The translations under genes were made by a program, and so were the position numbers. From contig NZ_JAFMJZ010000011.1 in assembly GCF_017853185.1 (NCBI RefSeq), forward strand, positions 1 through 40,173: DNA of 40,173 bases, in the 5' to 3' direction. The notes below the pieces were generated by a model. The model did no database searches. It worked only from the letters and a program-made list of their open reading frames with translations, and was not told the origin of the DNA. Every line of letters begins with the position of its first letter. Positions within the stretch are counted from its first letter, which is position 1. This document shows, in pieces, positions 19,261 to 28,266 of the stretch. This stretch comes from Mycolicibacterium sp. (GTDB lineage: Bacteria > Actinomycetota > Actinomycetes > Mycobacteriales > Mycobacteriaceae).

Positions 19261-20264
19261 TGGAGTTCGCCGAAGTGACACCGCCGGACGGTCGGGCCGG
19301 TGCGGCCGCGCGCCGCCGGCAGGATCTGCTCACCAAGCCCAGCGGGGCGCTGGGACGGCTCGAGGATCTCTCGATCTGGATCTCCGCCTGCCAAGGCGAT
19401 TGCCCGCCAAGGGAATTCAGCCGCGCCCGGGTGGTCGTCTTCGCCGGTGACCACGGAGTCGCACAGGCCGGGGTGTCGGCCTACCCCCCTGAGGTGACCG
19501 CGCAGATGGTGGCGACCATCGAGTCCGGCCGCGCCGCCATCAACGTCTTGGCCGACGTCGCCGGCGCAGGCGTCCGGTTGGTCGACATGTCGGTGGGGCG
19601 GCCCAGCGGCAACATCGCCGCGCAGGATGCGCTCAGCCGCGACGAGGCGGTGGCCGCGGTCGAGGCCGGCCGGAAGGTGGCCGATGAGGAGGTGGACGGC
19701 GGCGCGGACATTCTGATCGCCGGTGACCTCGGTATCGGAAACACCACCACCGCAACGGCATTGGTGGCGGCGCTGACCGGCACCGAGCCGGTGGCCGCGG
19801 TGGGCCGGGGCACCGGCATCGACGACGCCGGCTGGGCCCGCAAGACCGCCGCGGTGCGCGACGCGCTCTACCGGGCCCGGCGCCTGGAGTCCGATCCGAT
19901 CGCACTGCTGTCCACCATCGGCGGTGCCGACCTCGCGGCGATTGCGGGGTTCTGCGCGCAGGCCGCCGTGCGGCGCACGCCGGTGCTGCTCGACGGACTT
20001 GTGGTCACCGCCGCCGCCCTGGTGTCCGAACGGCTGGCCCCCGGCGCGAAAGCGTGGTGGCAGGCCGGCCACCGCTCCCCCGAACCGGCGCACACTCTGG
20101 CGTTGACCCAGCTCGGCCTGGAGCCGATCGTTGATCTCGGGATGCGACTGGGCGAGGGAACCGGGGCCGCGGTGGCGCTGCCGATAGTGCGAGCCGCGGT
20201 CGCCGTGCTGTCGTCGATGGCGACCTTCGAGGATGCGGGCGTTTCCGGCCCGACGGAATCGTGA
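19260..20264 (+). CDS. cobT: Nicotinate-nucleotide:dimethylbenzimidazole phosphoribosyltransferase, 334 aa
   Basis: Makes alpha-ribazole phosphate, the lower-ligand nucleotide of cobalamin. Visible signatures: [11 protein letters not shown] at the start, [32 protein letters not shown] and, near the C-terminus, the catalytic Glu299 in [11 protein letters not shown]. Length is typical (about 350). Translationally coupled to cobU on its left and cobS on its right, whose GTG overlaps the cobT stop (GTGA). No cobalamin riboswitch is visible before the cobU-T-S unit. Confidence 0.96.
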   Translation: MEFAEVTPPDGRAGAAARRRQDLLTKPSGALGRLEDLSIWISACQGDCPPREFSRARVVVFAGDHGVAQAGVSAYPPEVTAQMVATIESGRAAINVLADVAGAGVRLVDMSVGRPSGNIAAQDALSRDEAVAAVEAGRKVADEEVDGGADILIAGDLGIGNTTTATALVAALTGTEPVAAVGRGTGIDDAGWARKTAAVRDALYRARRLESDPIALLSTIGGADLAAIAGFCAQAAVRRTPVLLDGLVVTAAALVSERLAPGAKAWWQAGHRSPEPAHTLALTQLGLEPIVDLGMRLGEGTGAAVALPIVRAAVAVLSSMATFEDAGVSGPTES

Positions 20265-21004
20265 TCGCCTCTCTGGCAAGCGCTTTGGGGTTCGCCACGG
20301 TGCTGCCGGCTCCGCGGACCGGCGCTCCGGGCCGCGGCACGATCACCGCACTGCCGGCGATCGGCGCGGTCCTGGGACTGGCCGCCGGCGGCGTGTTGTG
20401 GGCCGGGCGCTGGGCGTTCGGAGCACACGCCCTGCTGGCCGGACTACTCGCGGTGGCGGTGCTGGTGCTGCTGACCCGCGGCCTACACCTCGACGGCCTG
20501 GCCGACACCGTCGACGGACTCGGCTGTTACGGACCGCCGGAGCGCGCGCTGTCGGTGATGCGCGACGGGTCGGCCGGGCCGTTCGGGGTGGCGGCCCTGG
20601 TGCTGGTCGTGCTGGCGCAGAGCTGCGGGATGGCGGCCCTGCCGGCCGGGCCGCAGGGGGTGATCGGCGCAGTTGTCGCCGTCACCACCGGCCGGGTGGC
20701 CGCGGTGCTGGCGGCCCGCCGCGGCGTGCCGGCCGCCACCGGCAGCGCACTGGGCTCCCAGGTCGCCGGAACCCAGACTCCGGCGGCGCTGGCCGCCTGG
20801 ACGCTGGCGGCGGCCTGCCTTTCGACGATGGCCACCCCACGGCTGTGGCAGGGGCCGGTCGTGGTGCTGCTGGCCCTGCTGGCGGCGGCAGGGTTGATTC
20901 GGCACTGCGTGCGACGGTTCGGCGGAGTCACCGGCGACGTGTTCGGCGCGGCCATCGAGGTGGCCACCACGCTGACATTGCTCGGTCTGGTCATCCGGGC
21001 CTGA
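20261..21004 (+). CDS. cobS: Adenosylcobinamide-GDP ribazoletransferase (cobalamin synthase), 247 aa
   Basis: Integral membrane enzyme that joins adenosylcobinamide-GDP to alpha-ribazole in the last stage of cobalamin assembly. The N-terminal [15 protein letters not shown] and the Asp-rich [35 protein letters not shown] segment, which binds magnesium and substrate, are diagnostic (positions about 65-105). Several hydrophobic helices make up the remainder. GTG 20261 overlaps the cobT stop by 4 nt. Last gene of the cob unit; the next gene starts 19 nt later with its own ribosome site. Confidence 0.95.
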   Translation: MIASLASALGFATVLPAPRTGAPGRGTITALPAIGAVLGLAAGGVLWAGRWAFGAHALLAGLLAVAVLVLLTRGLHLDGLADTVDGLGCYGPPERALSVMRDGSAGPFGVAALVLVVLAQSCGMAALPAGPQGVIGAVVAVTTGRVAAVLAARRGVPAATGSALGSQVAGTQTPAALAAWTLAAACLSTMATPRLWQGPVVVLLALLAAAGLIRHCVRRFGGVTGDVFGAAIEVATTLTLLGLVIRA

Positions 21005-21022
21005 CCGGGAGAGAGTTGGCTC

Positions 21023-21454
21023 ATGCTCGGTGAATTGAACGCGCAGGAGATCGAGGATCTGCTCTGCGGTGAGGTGATCGCGCGGATCGGTTGTCTGCAT
21101 GACGGCCGGGTGTACGTGGTGCCGGTGACCTATGTCTACGACGGGACATATGTCTGGGGCCACTCGATGGACGGGGCCAAGCTGAGCGCGATGCGGGCTC
21201 ATCCCGAGGTCTGCGTGGAGTTCGAGCACGTCGACGATCTGTCCAACTGGCGCAGTGTGATCGCCTGGGGAACCTTCGAGGAGTGCACCGGCGACGACTG
21301 GCACGCCGGGATGGCTCTGCTGGTCGAGCGGATCATGCCGCTGCTGAAGTTCCCGCCGCACCGGAAGCCGGATCCGCACGGACCGACGACGGGCATCGTT
21401 TACCGGATTCGGCTGCACGACAAGACCGGACGCTTCGAACGCTCTAACCAATGA
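21023..21454 (+). CDS. Pyridoxamine-oxidase-like FMN-binding split-barrel protein, 143 aa
   Basis: Belongs to the small flavin-binding split-barrel proteins annotated as pyridoxamine 5'-phosphate oxidase-like (COG3467 type, related to NimA). Features are GEVIARIGCLHDGRVYVVPVTYVYDG at residues 16-41 and WGHSMDGAKLSAMRAHPEVCVEFEHVDD at 45-72, the pattern around the flavin. Substrate is unknown; relatives bind FMN, F420 or haem. ATG 21023 has GGGAGAGAG 6 nt upstream. It follows cobS by 18 bp, and its stop shares four bases with an ATG in the frame of the diguanylate cyclase, so it could be co-transcribed with both neighbours. Confidence 0.85.
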   Translation: MLGELNAQEIEDLLCGEVIARIGCLHDGRVYVVPVTYVYDGTYVWGHSMDGAKLSAMRAHPEVCVEFEHVDDLSNWRSVIAWGTFEECTGDDWHAGMALLVERIMPLLKFPPHRKPDPHGPTTGIVYRIRLHDKTGRFERSNQ

Positions 21455-21501
21455 CGACGACGTCAAGTAACCTGATCCGAACTTGTATCACCAGGGGGGC
21501 G

Positions 21502-22782
21502 ATGCGCAGCGAGGGTGACACTCCAGACTCGTCCTGGTTTGAACGGATAGCCGACGACAGCGGCCTGATCTTCTTCATCATGCAGATACAGCCGACCGTG
21601 GCCTTTGACTACCTTGGCTCCGCGCTTTACAAACGGCTGGGAGTTCCCGTCACCCCGGAGACCGTGGCCGACGCCAATGCAATTCTGGGACGGATTGCCC
21701 CCGAGTCCGCCGAGCGACTGGCCGCGGGCTTCGCGATGACACCGGGCCAGGAACTGACCCTGGACCTGAAGTGGCTCCATGTCGACGGCCACCCGGTGTA
21801 CAGCCGGGCCTGGATGCGGGCCATCGGGCGCCCCGACGGATCGGTGGCCCAGGAAGGCGTCGTGCTCGACATCACCGAACTGCGGGAGGTCGAAAACGAG
21901 CTGCGGCGTTCCGAGCAGCGCAGCCGGCTGCTCGCCGAGAATGCCTACGACGTCATCTGGACCATGGCAATGGACGGCTCGGTCACCTACGTCAGCCCCT
22001 CAGTGGAACGGGTGCGCGGCATCACCCCGGAAGAAGCCAGGAACCAGTCGATCGAGGAGATCAACACACCCGAATCGGCGGCCCGAGTCACCGAGTACTA
22101 CCAGCGGGTGTTCGCCGCGATCGCGGCAGGCACCGAGCCGCCGGCCTTCCACGGGGAGATGGAGTATTACCGCAAGGACGGGTCGATCATGACCGGCGAA
22201 CTCCAGGTCATCCCGCTCGTGGACTCCGACGGACAGGTGGTGGAACTACTCGGCGTCACCCGGGACATCAGCGACCGCAAAATGCTCGAGGCTCAACTGA
22301 CCCGGCTTGCGGCCACCGATCCAGTGACCGGGGTGTGGAACCGCCATCACGGCACCGAGTCACTGGTGGAGGCGACGGCGGCACGCCACGAAGACGAGGC
22401 GTTGTCAGTGCTGATGATCGACATCGACAACTTCAAGTTCATCAACGACAGCTTCGGCCACCAGGCCGGCGATGAGGTTCTCATCGAGATGTCGAAGCGC
22501 CTTGTCGCAGCGGTGCGCGGCACCGACGTGGTCGCGCGCTGGGGTGGTGAGGAGTTCCTCATCCTGCTGCGTGAGTGCCCGATCGAGGACGCCGCGGCCC
22601 GGGCGGAGAAGATTCGCCGCCAGATCGCCGATACCCGGTTCCCCGGCGTCGGGACCGTCACGGTGAGTATCGGTGTCGCGCAGCGCACCGGCGACGAGGA
22701 CCTGGCCGCATGGCTCGGCCGCGCCGACGGGGCGCTCTACGTCGCGAAGCGGACCGGACGGAATACCGTCGCGATCTCCTAG
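21502..22782 (+). CDS. PAS-PAS-GGDEF diguanylate cyclase, 426 aa
   Basis: Predicted to make cyclic di-GMP in response to a ligand or redox cue. Two PAS domains (about residues 15-125 and 135-262, the second ending VVELLGVTRDISDRK) are joined by a short coiled-coil linker (REVENELRRSEQRS). The GGDEF domain starts at LTRLAATDPVTGVWNR; the active site is GGEEF at 348-352 and the product-inhibition site RxxD (RGTD, 339-342) is at the correct distance, so the enzyme should be active and feedback-inhibited. No EAL domain and no membrane helix, so it is cytosolic. ATG 21502 has AGGGGGG just upstream and a TAACCT about 28 nt before; ATG 21451, overlapping the previous stop, would add 17 residues without a ribosome site. 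I do not recall this gene here in M. tuberculosis. Confidence 0.9.
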   Translation: MRSEGDTPDSSWFERIADDSGLIFFIMQIQPTVAFDYLGSALYKRLGVPVTPETVADANAILGRIAPESAERLAAGFAMTPGQELTLDLKWLHVDGHPVYSRAWMRAIGRPDGSVAQEGVVLDITELREVENELRRSEQRSRLLAENAYDVIWTMAMDGSVTYVSPSVERVRGITPEEARNQSIEEINTPESAARVTEYYQRVFAAIAAGTEPPAFHGEMEYYRKDGSIMTGELQVIPLVDSDGQVVELLGVTRDISDRKMLEAQLTRLAATDPVTGVWNRHHGTESLVEATAARHEDEALSVLMIDIDNFKFINDSFGHQAGDEVLIEMSKRLVAAVRGTDVVARWGGEEFLILLRECPIEDAAARAEKIRRQIADTRFPGVGTVTVSIGVAQRTGDEDLAAWLGRADGALYVAKRTGRNTVAIS

Positions 22783-22895
22783 CCCTCCGGCGAGGCATCA
22801 GCCGAGCCGGGTCATCCACGCCCTCCGGCGAGGCATCAGCCGAGCCGGGTCATCCACGCCCTCCGGCGAGGCGTCAGCCGAGCCGGGTCATCCAG
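22782..22895. repeat. Three 38-bp tandem units echoing the ilvE 3' end
   Basis: Units 22782-22819, 22820-22857 and 22858-22895; the first two are identical and the third differs at two positions. The third unit contains the ilvE stop (22874-22876). Read on the minus strand, each unit encodes Trp-Met-Thr-Arg-Leu-Gly-stop, the ilvE C-terminus. The first unit begins at the last base of the diguanylate cyclase stop. There are no spacers, so it is not a CRISPR. Confidence 0.95.
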
Positions 22896-23980
22896 CCGTG
22901 CGTGTCGGCGAAGAGGCCGCGCTGAATCCCGGTCAGGGTGTCGCGAAGGGCCATCGTCACCTCACCCGGTGAGCCGTCACCGACGGTGAACTCACCCTCG
23001 TCGGATTTGACCCGTGCCACCGGGGTGATCACCGCGGCAGTCCCGCAGGCGAACACCTCGGTGATCTCGCCGGAGGCCACGCCCTTGCGCCATTCGGCGA
23101 CGTCGATCTTGCGCTCCTCGACGGCGAAGCCAGCGTCACCGGCCAACTGCAACAACGAATCCCGGGTGATGCCGGGCAGCAGCGAACCGCTCAACTCCGG
23201 GGTCACCAGCCGCGCCGAACCGCCGCTGCCGAAGACGAAGAACAGGTTCATCCCGCCCATCTCCTCGACGTAACGGCGCTCGATGGCGTCCAGCCAGACC
23301 ACCTGGTCGCAGCCGTGCTCGGCGGCCTGGGCCTGAGCCAGCAGCGAGGCCGCGTAGTTGCCGCCGAACTTGGCCGCGCCGGTGCCGCCCGGGCTGGCCC
23401 GGACGTACTCGGTGGACAGCCACACGCTGACCGGCTTGATGCCGCCCTTGAAGTAGGCCCCGGCCGGGGAGGCGATCACCATGTACCGGTACTCCGCGGC
23501 CGGACGCACACCCAGCCCCGGCTCGGTGGCGATGATGAACGGACGCAGGTACAGCGACGCCTCGCCGCCGGCGGGCGGCACCCAGTCATGGTCGACCGCG
23601 ATGAGCTGACGCAGTGACTCGATGAAGATCTCGTCCGGCAGCTCCGGGATGGCCAGCCGGCGGGCCGAGGCGCGCAGCCGGGCCGCGTTGGCCTCCGGGC
23701 GGAACGAGACGATCGAGCCGTCGGCCCACCGGTAGGCCTTCAGACCTTCGAAGACCTCCTGGGCGTAGTGCAGGACGATGGCCGACGGGTCGAGTTCGAT
23801 CGGCCCGAACGGCAGCACCTGTGCGTCGTACCAGCCGCGCTCATGGGTGTAGAGCAGCGAGACCATGTGGTCGGTGTAGAACTTGCCGAATCCCGGGTCG
23901 GCCAGGATCTCCGCGCGCCGGGCCGCACTGGCCGGCGACGTGGCGGGCTCGACGGTGAACTCGAGCAGGGCTTGGGACAT
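22874..23980 (-). CDS. ilvE: Branched-chain amino acid aminotransferase, 368 aa
   Basis: PLP-dependent class IV transaminase for the last step of Val, Leu and Ile synthesis; in mycobacteria it also works in methionine recycling. Fold-type IV signatures are [34 protein letters not shown], Lys204 (PLP Schiff base) in [12 protein letters not shown], the [14 protein letters not shown] segment carrying the PLP-contacting Glu, and [11 protein letters not shown]. Length is the usual 368. Starts at ATG 23980, 6 nt from a -10 hexamer and without a ribosome site. Its last six codons are repeated twice more downstream. Confidence 0.97.
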   Translation of the reverse strand: MSQALLEFTVEPATSPASAARRAEILADPGFGKFYTDHMVSLLYTHERGWYDAQVLPFGPIELDPSAIVLHYAQEVFEGLKAYRWADGSIVSFRPEANAARLRASARRLAIPELPDEIFIESLRQLIAVDHDWVPPAGGEASLYLRPFIIATEPGLGVRPAAEYRYMVIASPAGAYFKGGIKPVSVWLSTEYVRASPGGTGAAKFGGNYAASLLAQAQAAEHGCDQVVWLDAIERRYVEEMGGMNLFFVFGSGGSARLVTPELSGSLLPGITRDSLLQLAGDAGFAVEERKIDVAEWRKGVASGEITEVFACGTAAVITPVARVKSDEGEFTVGDGSPGEVTMALRDTLTGIQRGLFADTHGWMTRLG

Positions 23981-23992
23981 GGGGAGAGTCTA
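23981..23992 (-). promoter_or_regulatory. Candidate leaderless promoter of ilvE
   Basis: On the minus strand TAGACT at 23992-23987 is followed by 6 nt and ATG 23980. No ribosome site lies between. Confidence 0.5.
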
Positions 23993-24011
23993 TAACCGGG
24001 ACTATGGCGGG

Positions 24012-25112
24012 CTAACGGGTCTTGACGTCGACGAACGGCGGCTTGACCACCTCGCAGTCCAGCGCCCGGCCGCGGACGTCGACGCTGACGGTGTCACCGT
24101 CGGCGACATCGGCGTCGGCGTCGATCAGGGCCAGTGCGATCCCGGCCCCCAGCGTCGGCGAGAAGGTTCCCGAGGTGGTGACCCCGATCGGCGCTCCGCC
24201 ACGCAGCACCGTCATCTCCGCCCGCGGCACGCCGCGCCCGGTGGCCCGCAGCCCGCGCAGCAGCCGGCGCGGTCCCGCCTGCTTCTCGGCCAGCAGCGCA
24301 TCGCGGCCCCAGAACGCGTCCTTGGACCAGCCGACCGCCCAGCCGCAGCGGGCCTGCAGCGGCGAGATGTCCAGCGACAGTTCATGACCGTGCAACGGAT
24401 ACCCCATCTCGGTGCGCAGGGTGTCGCGGGCGCCGAGGCCGGCCAGCTGGCCGCCGCACCGCTGCACCTCGGCAGCCAGGGCGTCGAACACCACCGGCGC
24501 CGAATCCCACGACGGCAGCAGTTCGTAGCCCTGCTCCCCGGTGTACCCGGTCCGGCACACCCGCACCGGCACACCGGCGTACTCGGCGTCGGCGTACTCC
24601 ATGTAGTCCATCTCGGTCGGCAGCTTCAGTGCCGTGAGAACCTCGGCCGAACGCGGGCCCTGGACCGCCAGCACGGCGTAGGAACGGTGCTCATCGGTCA
24701 CCGAAATGCCCTGCGGCGCAGCCTTGTGCAACGCGGCGACCACCGCGGGGGTGTTGGCGGCGTTGGGCACCAGGAAGATCTCGTCATCGCTGACGTAGTA
24801 GGCGATCAGATCGTCGATCACACCGCCGTCGGCGGTGCAGCACAGCGTGTACTGCGCCTTGCCCGGACCGATCCGGCGAAGGTCGTTGGTCAGCGCCGAG
24901 TTCACGAACTCCGCCGCGCCGGGACCCTTCACCAGGGCCTTGCCCAGATGGCTGACGTCGAACAGGCCGACCGCCTCGCGGGTCGCGGTGTGCTCCCCGA
25001 CGGTGCCGCCGTAGGACACCGGCATCAGCCACCCGCCGAACGGCGCGAAGGTGGCGCCGTGCTCGCGGTGTTGGGCTTCCAGGGGACCGTGCAACAGTTC
25101 TTCGTCGCTCAC
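24012..25112 (-). CDS. gcvT: Glycine cleavage system aminomethyltransferase (T protein), 366 aa
   Basis: Transfers the methylene group from the aminomethyl-lipoyl H protein to tetrahydrofolate, releasing ammonia. Signatures: [28 protein letters not shown] at the N-terminal folate-binding domain, [22 protein letters not shown] and the C-terminal domain ending [16 protein letters not shown]. The start is GTG 25112; the frame stays open far upstream through pepB on the other strand, but that extension is not coding. The TAGGGT element 8 nt upstream implies a leaderless message. Other gcv genes are not in the window; its lipoylated partner depends on the lipB/lipA genes at 32.8-34.4 kb. Confidence 0.95.
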   Translation of the reverse strand: MSDEELLHGPLEAQHREHGATFAPFGGWLMPVSYGGTVGEHTATREAVGLFDVSHLGKALVKGPGAAEFVNSALTNDLRRIGPGKAQYTLCCTADGGVIDDLIAYYVSDDEIFLVPNAANTPAVVAALHKAAPQGISVTDEHRSYAVLAVQGPRSAEVLTALKLPTEMDYMEYADAEYAGVPVRVCRTGYTGEQGYELLPSWDSAPVVFDALAAEVQRCGGQLAGLGARDTLRTEMGYPLHGHELSLDISPLQARCGWAVGWSKDAFWGRDALLAEKQAGPRRLLRGLRATGRGVPRAEMTVLRGGAPIGVTTSGTFSPTLGAGIALALIDADADVADGDTVSVDVRGRALDCEVVKPPFVDVKTR

Positions 25113-25120
25113 GGCGTCCA

Positions 25121-25147
25121 ACCCTAATCTCACCGCCCCGTTAGGGT
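25121..25147. promoter_or_regulatory. Mirror-image divergent leaderless promoters, gcvT / pepB
   Basis: TAGGGT reads leftward at 25126-25121, 8 nt from gcvT GTG 25112. TAGGGT reads rightward at 25142-25147, 7 nt from pepB GTG 25155. The flanking heptamers ACCCTAA (25121-25127) and TTAGGGT (25141-25147) are perfect inverted repeats, and both genes start GTGAGC, extending the dyad. Only 42 bp separate the start codons. Confidence 0.65.
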
Positions 25148-25154
25148 GTCGCAG

Positions 25155-26672
25155 GTGAGCACCCAACCCGGTTACAGCGCCCCCACCGTCACCGTCGCGA
25201 CCACCCTGCCCAAGCGATCCTCGGCGGCGGTGCTGGTCGTTCCCGTCGTCTCCGATCCCGACGGCGACGGCACCGCCACCGTCGTCGGCGGACCGTTCCT
25301 CGACGCCGAGGCGATCGGTGAGATCGAGGTGGCGCTGAAGGCGCTGGGCGTCAAGGGCGGCGCCGAGCAGGTGACCCGGTTGCCCATCCCCTCGCTGCCG
25401 GTGGCCAGCGTGCTGGCCGTCGGCCTGGGCGCTCCGCGCGACGAGTGGTCGGCCGAGGCGATCCGCCGCGCCTCCGGCGTGGCCGCCCGATCCCTTAGTG
25501 GCGTCGGGACGATCGTCACCCTGCTGTCCGAACTGCACGTGGAAGCCGCCGTCGAAGGGCTCATCCTCGGCGCCTACCAGATGCACGAATTCCGCAGTTC
25601 CCGGACCGTTCCCAAGGAACCGCTGCTGTCCAAGATCACCGCGCTGAGCACCGAGCGCGGCGCCAAGGCCCTGGCCGAGCGTGCGGTGGCGGTGGCCTCC
25701 GCGGTGGCCACCGCGCGAGATCTGGTCAACACCCCGCCCAGCCACCTGCATCCGGCCGAATTCGCCCAGCGCGCAAAGGCATTGGGCGCCATGGCGGGCA
25801 TCGACGTCCAGGTGCTCGATGAGAAGGCACTGGCCAAGGCCGGCTTCGGCGGCATCGTCGGCGTGGGCAAGGGTTCCTCCAATCCGCCCCGGCTGGTGCG
25901 GATGACCTACAAGGGCGGCAAGGGCCGCAAGGGCGCCAAGAAGGTCGCCCTGGTGGGCAAGGGCATCACCTTCGACACCGGCGGCATCTCGATCAAGCCG
26001 GCCGCCCAGATGCACCACATGACCTCGGATATGGCCGGCGCGGCCTCGGTGATCGCCACCATGGTGCTCGCCGCCAGCCAGCAGTTGCCGATCGACGTCA
26101 TCGCCACCGTCCCGATGGCCGAGAACATGCCCTCGGCCACCGCGCAACGCCCCGGCGACGTGCTGACCCAGTACGGCGGCACCACCGTGGAGGTGCTCAA
26201 CACCGACGCCGAGGGCCGGCTGATCCTGGCCGACGCGATGGTGCGGGCCTGCGAGGACTCCCCGGACTACCTGATCGAGACCTCGACGCTGACCGGGGCC
26301 CAGACCGTGGCACTCGGCGCGCGTATCCCCGGCGTGATGGGCAGCGAGGAGTTCCGCGACCGGGTGGCCGCGCTGTCCCAGCGCGAGGGCGAAAACGGTT
26401 GGCCCATGCCGCTTCCCGACGAACTCAAGGACGACCTGAAGTCGACGGTCGCCGACCTGGCCAACATCAGCTCACAGCGGTTCGCCGGCATGCTGGTGGC
26501 CGGGGTGTTCCTGCGCGAGTTCGTCGCCGAGGGCGTGCAGTGGGTGCACATCGACATCGCCGGGCCGTCCTACAACACCGGCGGGCCGTGGGGCTACACC
26601 CCCAAGGGCGGGACCGGGGTGCCGGTGCGGACGCTGTTCGCAGCCCTGGAGGACATCGCAGAGAACGGCTGA
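25155..26672 (+). CDS. pepB: Leucyl aminopeptidase (M17 family), 505 aa
   Basis: Cytosolic two-metal aminopeptidase (PepA/PepB), normally a hexamer, removing N-terminal residues from peptides. The M17 signature [13 protein letters not shown] is present, with other metal-site motifs [14 protein letters not shown] (catalytic Lys and ligand Asp), [11 protein letters not shown] and [16 protein letters not shown]-terminal 160 residues form the variable domain. GTG 25155 is chosen because TAGGGT lies 7 nt before and the N-terminus ([10 protein letters not shown]) then parallels the M. tuberculosis one; GTG 25146, three codons earlier, overlaps the -10. Ends 5 bp before the stop of the convergent transporter gene. 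Confidence 0.96.
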   Translation: MSTQPGYSAPTVTVATTLPKRSSAAVLVVPVVSDPDGDGTATVVGGPFLDAEAIGEIEVALKALGVKGGAEQVTRLPIPSLPVASVLAVGLGAPRDEWSAEAIRRASGVAARSLSGVGTIVTLLSELHVEAAVEGLILGAYQMHEFRSSRTVPKEPLLSKITALSTERGAKALAERAVAVASAVATARDLVNTPPSHLHPAEFAQRAKALGAMAGIDVQVLDEKALAKAGFGGIVGVGKGSSNPPRLVRMTYKGGKGRKGAKKVALVGKGITFDTGGISIKPAAQMHHMTSDMAGAASVIATMVLAASQQLPIDVIATVPMAENMPSATAQRPGDVLTQYGGTTVEVLNTDAEGRLILADAMVRACEDSPDYLIETSTLTGAQTVALGARIPGVMGSEEFRDRVAALSQREGENGWPMPLPDELKDDLKSTVADLANISSQRFAGMLVAGVFLREFVAEGVQWVHIDIAGPSYNTGGPWGYTPKGGTGVPVRTLFAALEDIAENG

Positions 26673-26677
26673 AGCCG

Positions 26678-28258
26678 TTAGAAGAAGACGACCATCAACT
26701 GCGCGAGGAACACCTTGGCGATCATCGACACCGGGAACAGCACCGCGTAACCGACGGCGACCCGCTGATCGGGCACCTTGCCCATGGCGTAGGCGTACGG
26801 GGCGGGGTTGAGCTGGGATCCGGTCAGCCCGCCCAGCGACCGGGCGGTGCCGTACTTGAGCACCCAGCGCAGCCCGATCACGCACACCAGCGCATGCGCG
26901 GCGGCGATGGCGAATCCCAGGCCCACCAACTGCGGGCCCTCCGATGACAGCGCTTTGACCAGCCCGGGTCCCGCGCCGGTGCCCACGGCCACCAGAAAGA
27001 TCAACAGCGAGAACTGATTCAGGGTGTAGGTGACGTTTCCGGGCAGCGTCCACACCACCGGGCCGGTGCGGCCGATCGCGCCCAGGATCACTCCCATCAC
27101 CAGCGGTGCGGTGGCGGTGCCCAGCACCAGTCCGCCGCCGCCGGGCAGTGGGATCTTGACGAAGGCCAGCAACAGGCCCAGCGCCAGCCCCAGACCCAGC
27201 CCGATCGCGTTGATGTCACCGGCAGCGCGCTCGGAGTCGCCGAGGTCCTTGGTGATGTCGGCCAGCCTGTCCCGCGGCGCGGTGACCCGCAACCGGTCGC
27301 CGGCGCACAGGATGAGATCGGGGGTGGCGATGATGTCGACGTCGCCGCGCCGCACCCGGCTGACCACCGCGTCGAAGCGCTCCTCCATCCGCAGATCGCG
27401 CAGTTCGCGCCCGCTGTAGGCGGAGTTGGACAACGCGATGCGGCGGAAGTCGATGCTGGAGCGATCCAGCCACGGTTCCTCGGTGGTCAGCCGGCCGAGC
27501 TCGGCGGCCAATCGAGTGATGGCGTCCTCTCGGGCGGTGACGGTGAGCAGGTCGCCGGCAGCCAGTTGCTCGGCCTCGTGGGCCACCACGGTCCGCCCGC
27601 CGCGGGTCAGCCGGGAGACCACCGAACCGAACTTCGCCTCGAAGTCACGCACCGTCAGTCCGGGGGTGCCGGCCAGCTCGATGGTGCGGATCACGATCGG
27701 TGAGACCTGTTCGGTGTCTTCGGGATTCGGCTTCTTCTTCCCCGCGGAGATCAGGTAGGTACAGGCCAGGATCGTCAACAGGACGGTGATCGGATAGGCG
27801 ACGGCGTATCCGATGGCCGGCTGCGGAGGGATCACTCCCCCATCGGCCAACTGCTCCTGGACCGCGCCGAGTGCCGCCGTCGCGGTGCCGGCCCCGGAGA
27901 AGGCGCCGGCGATGGTGCCGGTGTCGAACCCGAACAGCCGGCCGGTCAGCAGGCCGGCGCCGGCCATCGCGAGGATCGCCGTCAGCGACACCACCACCGG
28001 GCGCCAGCCGGTGCGGATCGCTCCGATGAACGCCGGTCCCGCGGCGATGCCGACCATGTAGCAGAACACGCACAGCGACAAGGTGGTGACGATCGGCGGC
28101 AGCGCGGCCTTCGGTTCGATCGCCGAGAGCGCCAGTGCCACGAACAGTGCACCGGCGGGGCCGAAAGACACCGGGCCGAAACGGATTCGGCCGAACACAC
28201 TGCCCAGCCCGATGCAGACGAACAGGGTGAGCAACGGACTCGCCGCGAACCAGTGCAC
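26678..28258 (-). CDS. AspT/YidE-type transporter with two TrkA-C (RCK_C) domains, 526 aa
   Basis: Looks like the aspartate:alanine exchanger (AAE) superfamily. The N-terminal half has about five helices (SPLLTLFVCIGLGSVFG... to AIGYAVAYPITVLLTILACTYL), with GAFSGAGTATAALGA as the first-half conserved loop. The middle, about residues 195-350, contains two TrkA-C regulatory domains (GDLLTVTAREDAITRLA and AGDRLRVTAPRDRLADI). The C-terminal half repeats the membrane unit, with GGLTGSQLNPAPYAYAMG as its loop. Substrate cannot be told from sequence. GTG 28258 is used; there is no good ribosome site, but the gene lies only 8 nt after the ephD stop, so it is probably translated from the ephD message. 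I do not recall it between pepB and ephD in M. tuberculosis. Confidence 0.85.
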   Translation of the reverse strand: MHWFAASPLLTLFVCIGLGSVFGRIRFGPVSFGPAGALFVALALSAIEPKAALPPIVTTLSLCVFCYMVGIAAGPAFIGAIRTGWRPVVVSLTAILAMAGAGLLTGRLFGFDTGTIAGAFSGAGTATAALGAVQEQLADGGVIPPQPAIGYAVAYPITVLLTILACTYLISAGKKKPNPEDTEQVSPIVIRTIELAGTPGLTVRDFEAKFGSVVSRLTRGGRTVVAHEAEQLAAGDLLTVTAREDAITRLAAELGRLTTEEPWLDRSSIDFRRIALSNSAYSGRELRDLRMEERFDAVVSRVRRGDVDIIATPDLILCAGDRLRVTAPRDRLADITKDLGDSERAAGDINAIGLGLGLALGLLLAFVKIPLPGGGGLVLGTATAPLVMGVILGAIGRTGPVVWTLPGNVTYTLNQFSLLIFLVAVGTGAGPGLVKALSSEGPQLVGLGFAIAAAHALVCVIGLRWVLKYGTARSLGGLTGSQLNPAPYAYAMGKVPDQRVAVGYAVLFPVSMIAKVFLAQLMVVFF

Positions 28259-28266
28259 GGAGGTTA

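Noticed and set aside
22782..22895. Possible CRISPR array
   Set aside because: Units are directly adjacent with no spacers and contain the ilvE 3' end; no cas genes are present.
25113..25154. Glycine riboswitch before gcvT
   Set aside because: Only 42 bp separate gcvT from pepB, and the message appears leaderless, so there is no space for an aptamer.
25113..26147. Upstream extension of the gcvT frame over pepB
   Set aside because: The added 345 residues are His/Gly/Arg-rich antisense of pepB with no domain, and the TAGGGT element plus GTG 25112 gives a normal T-protein length.
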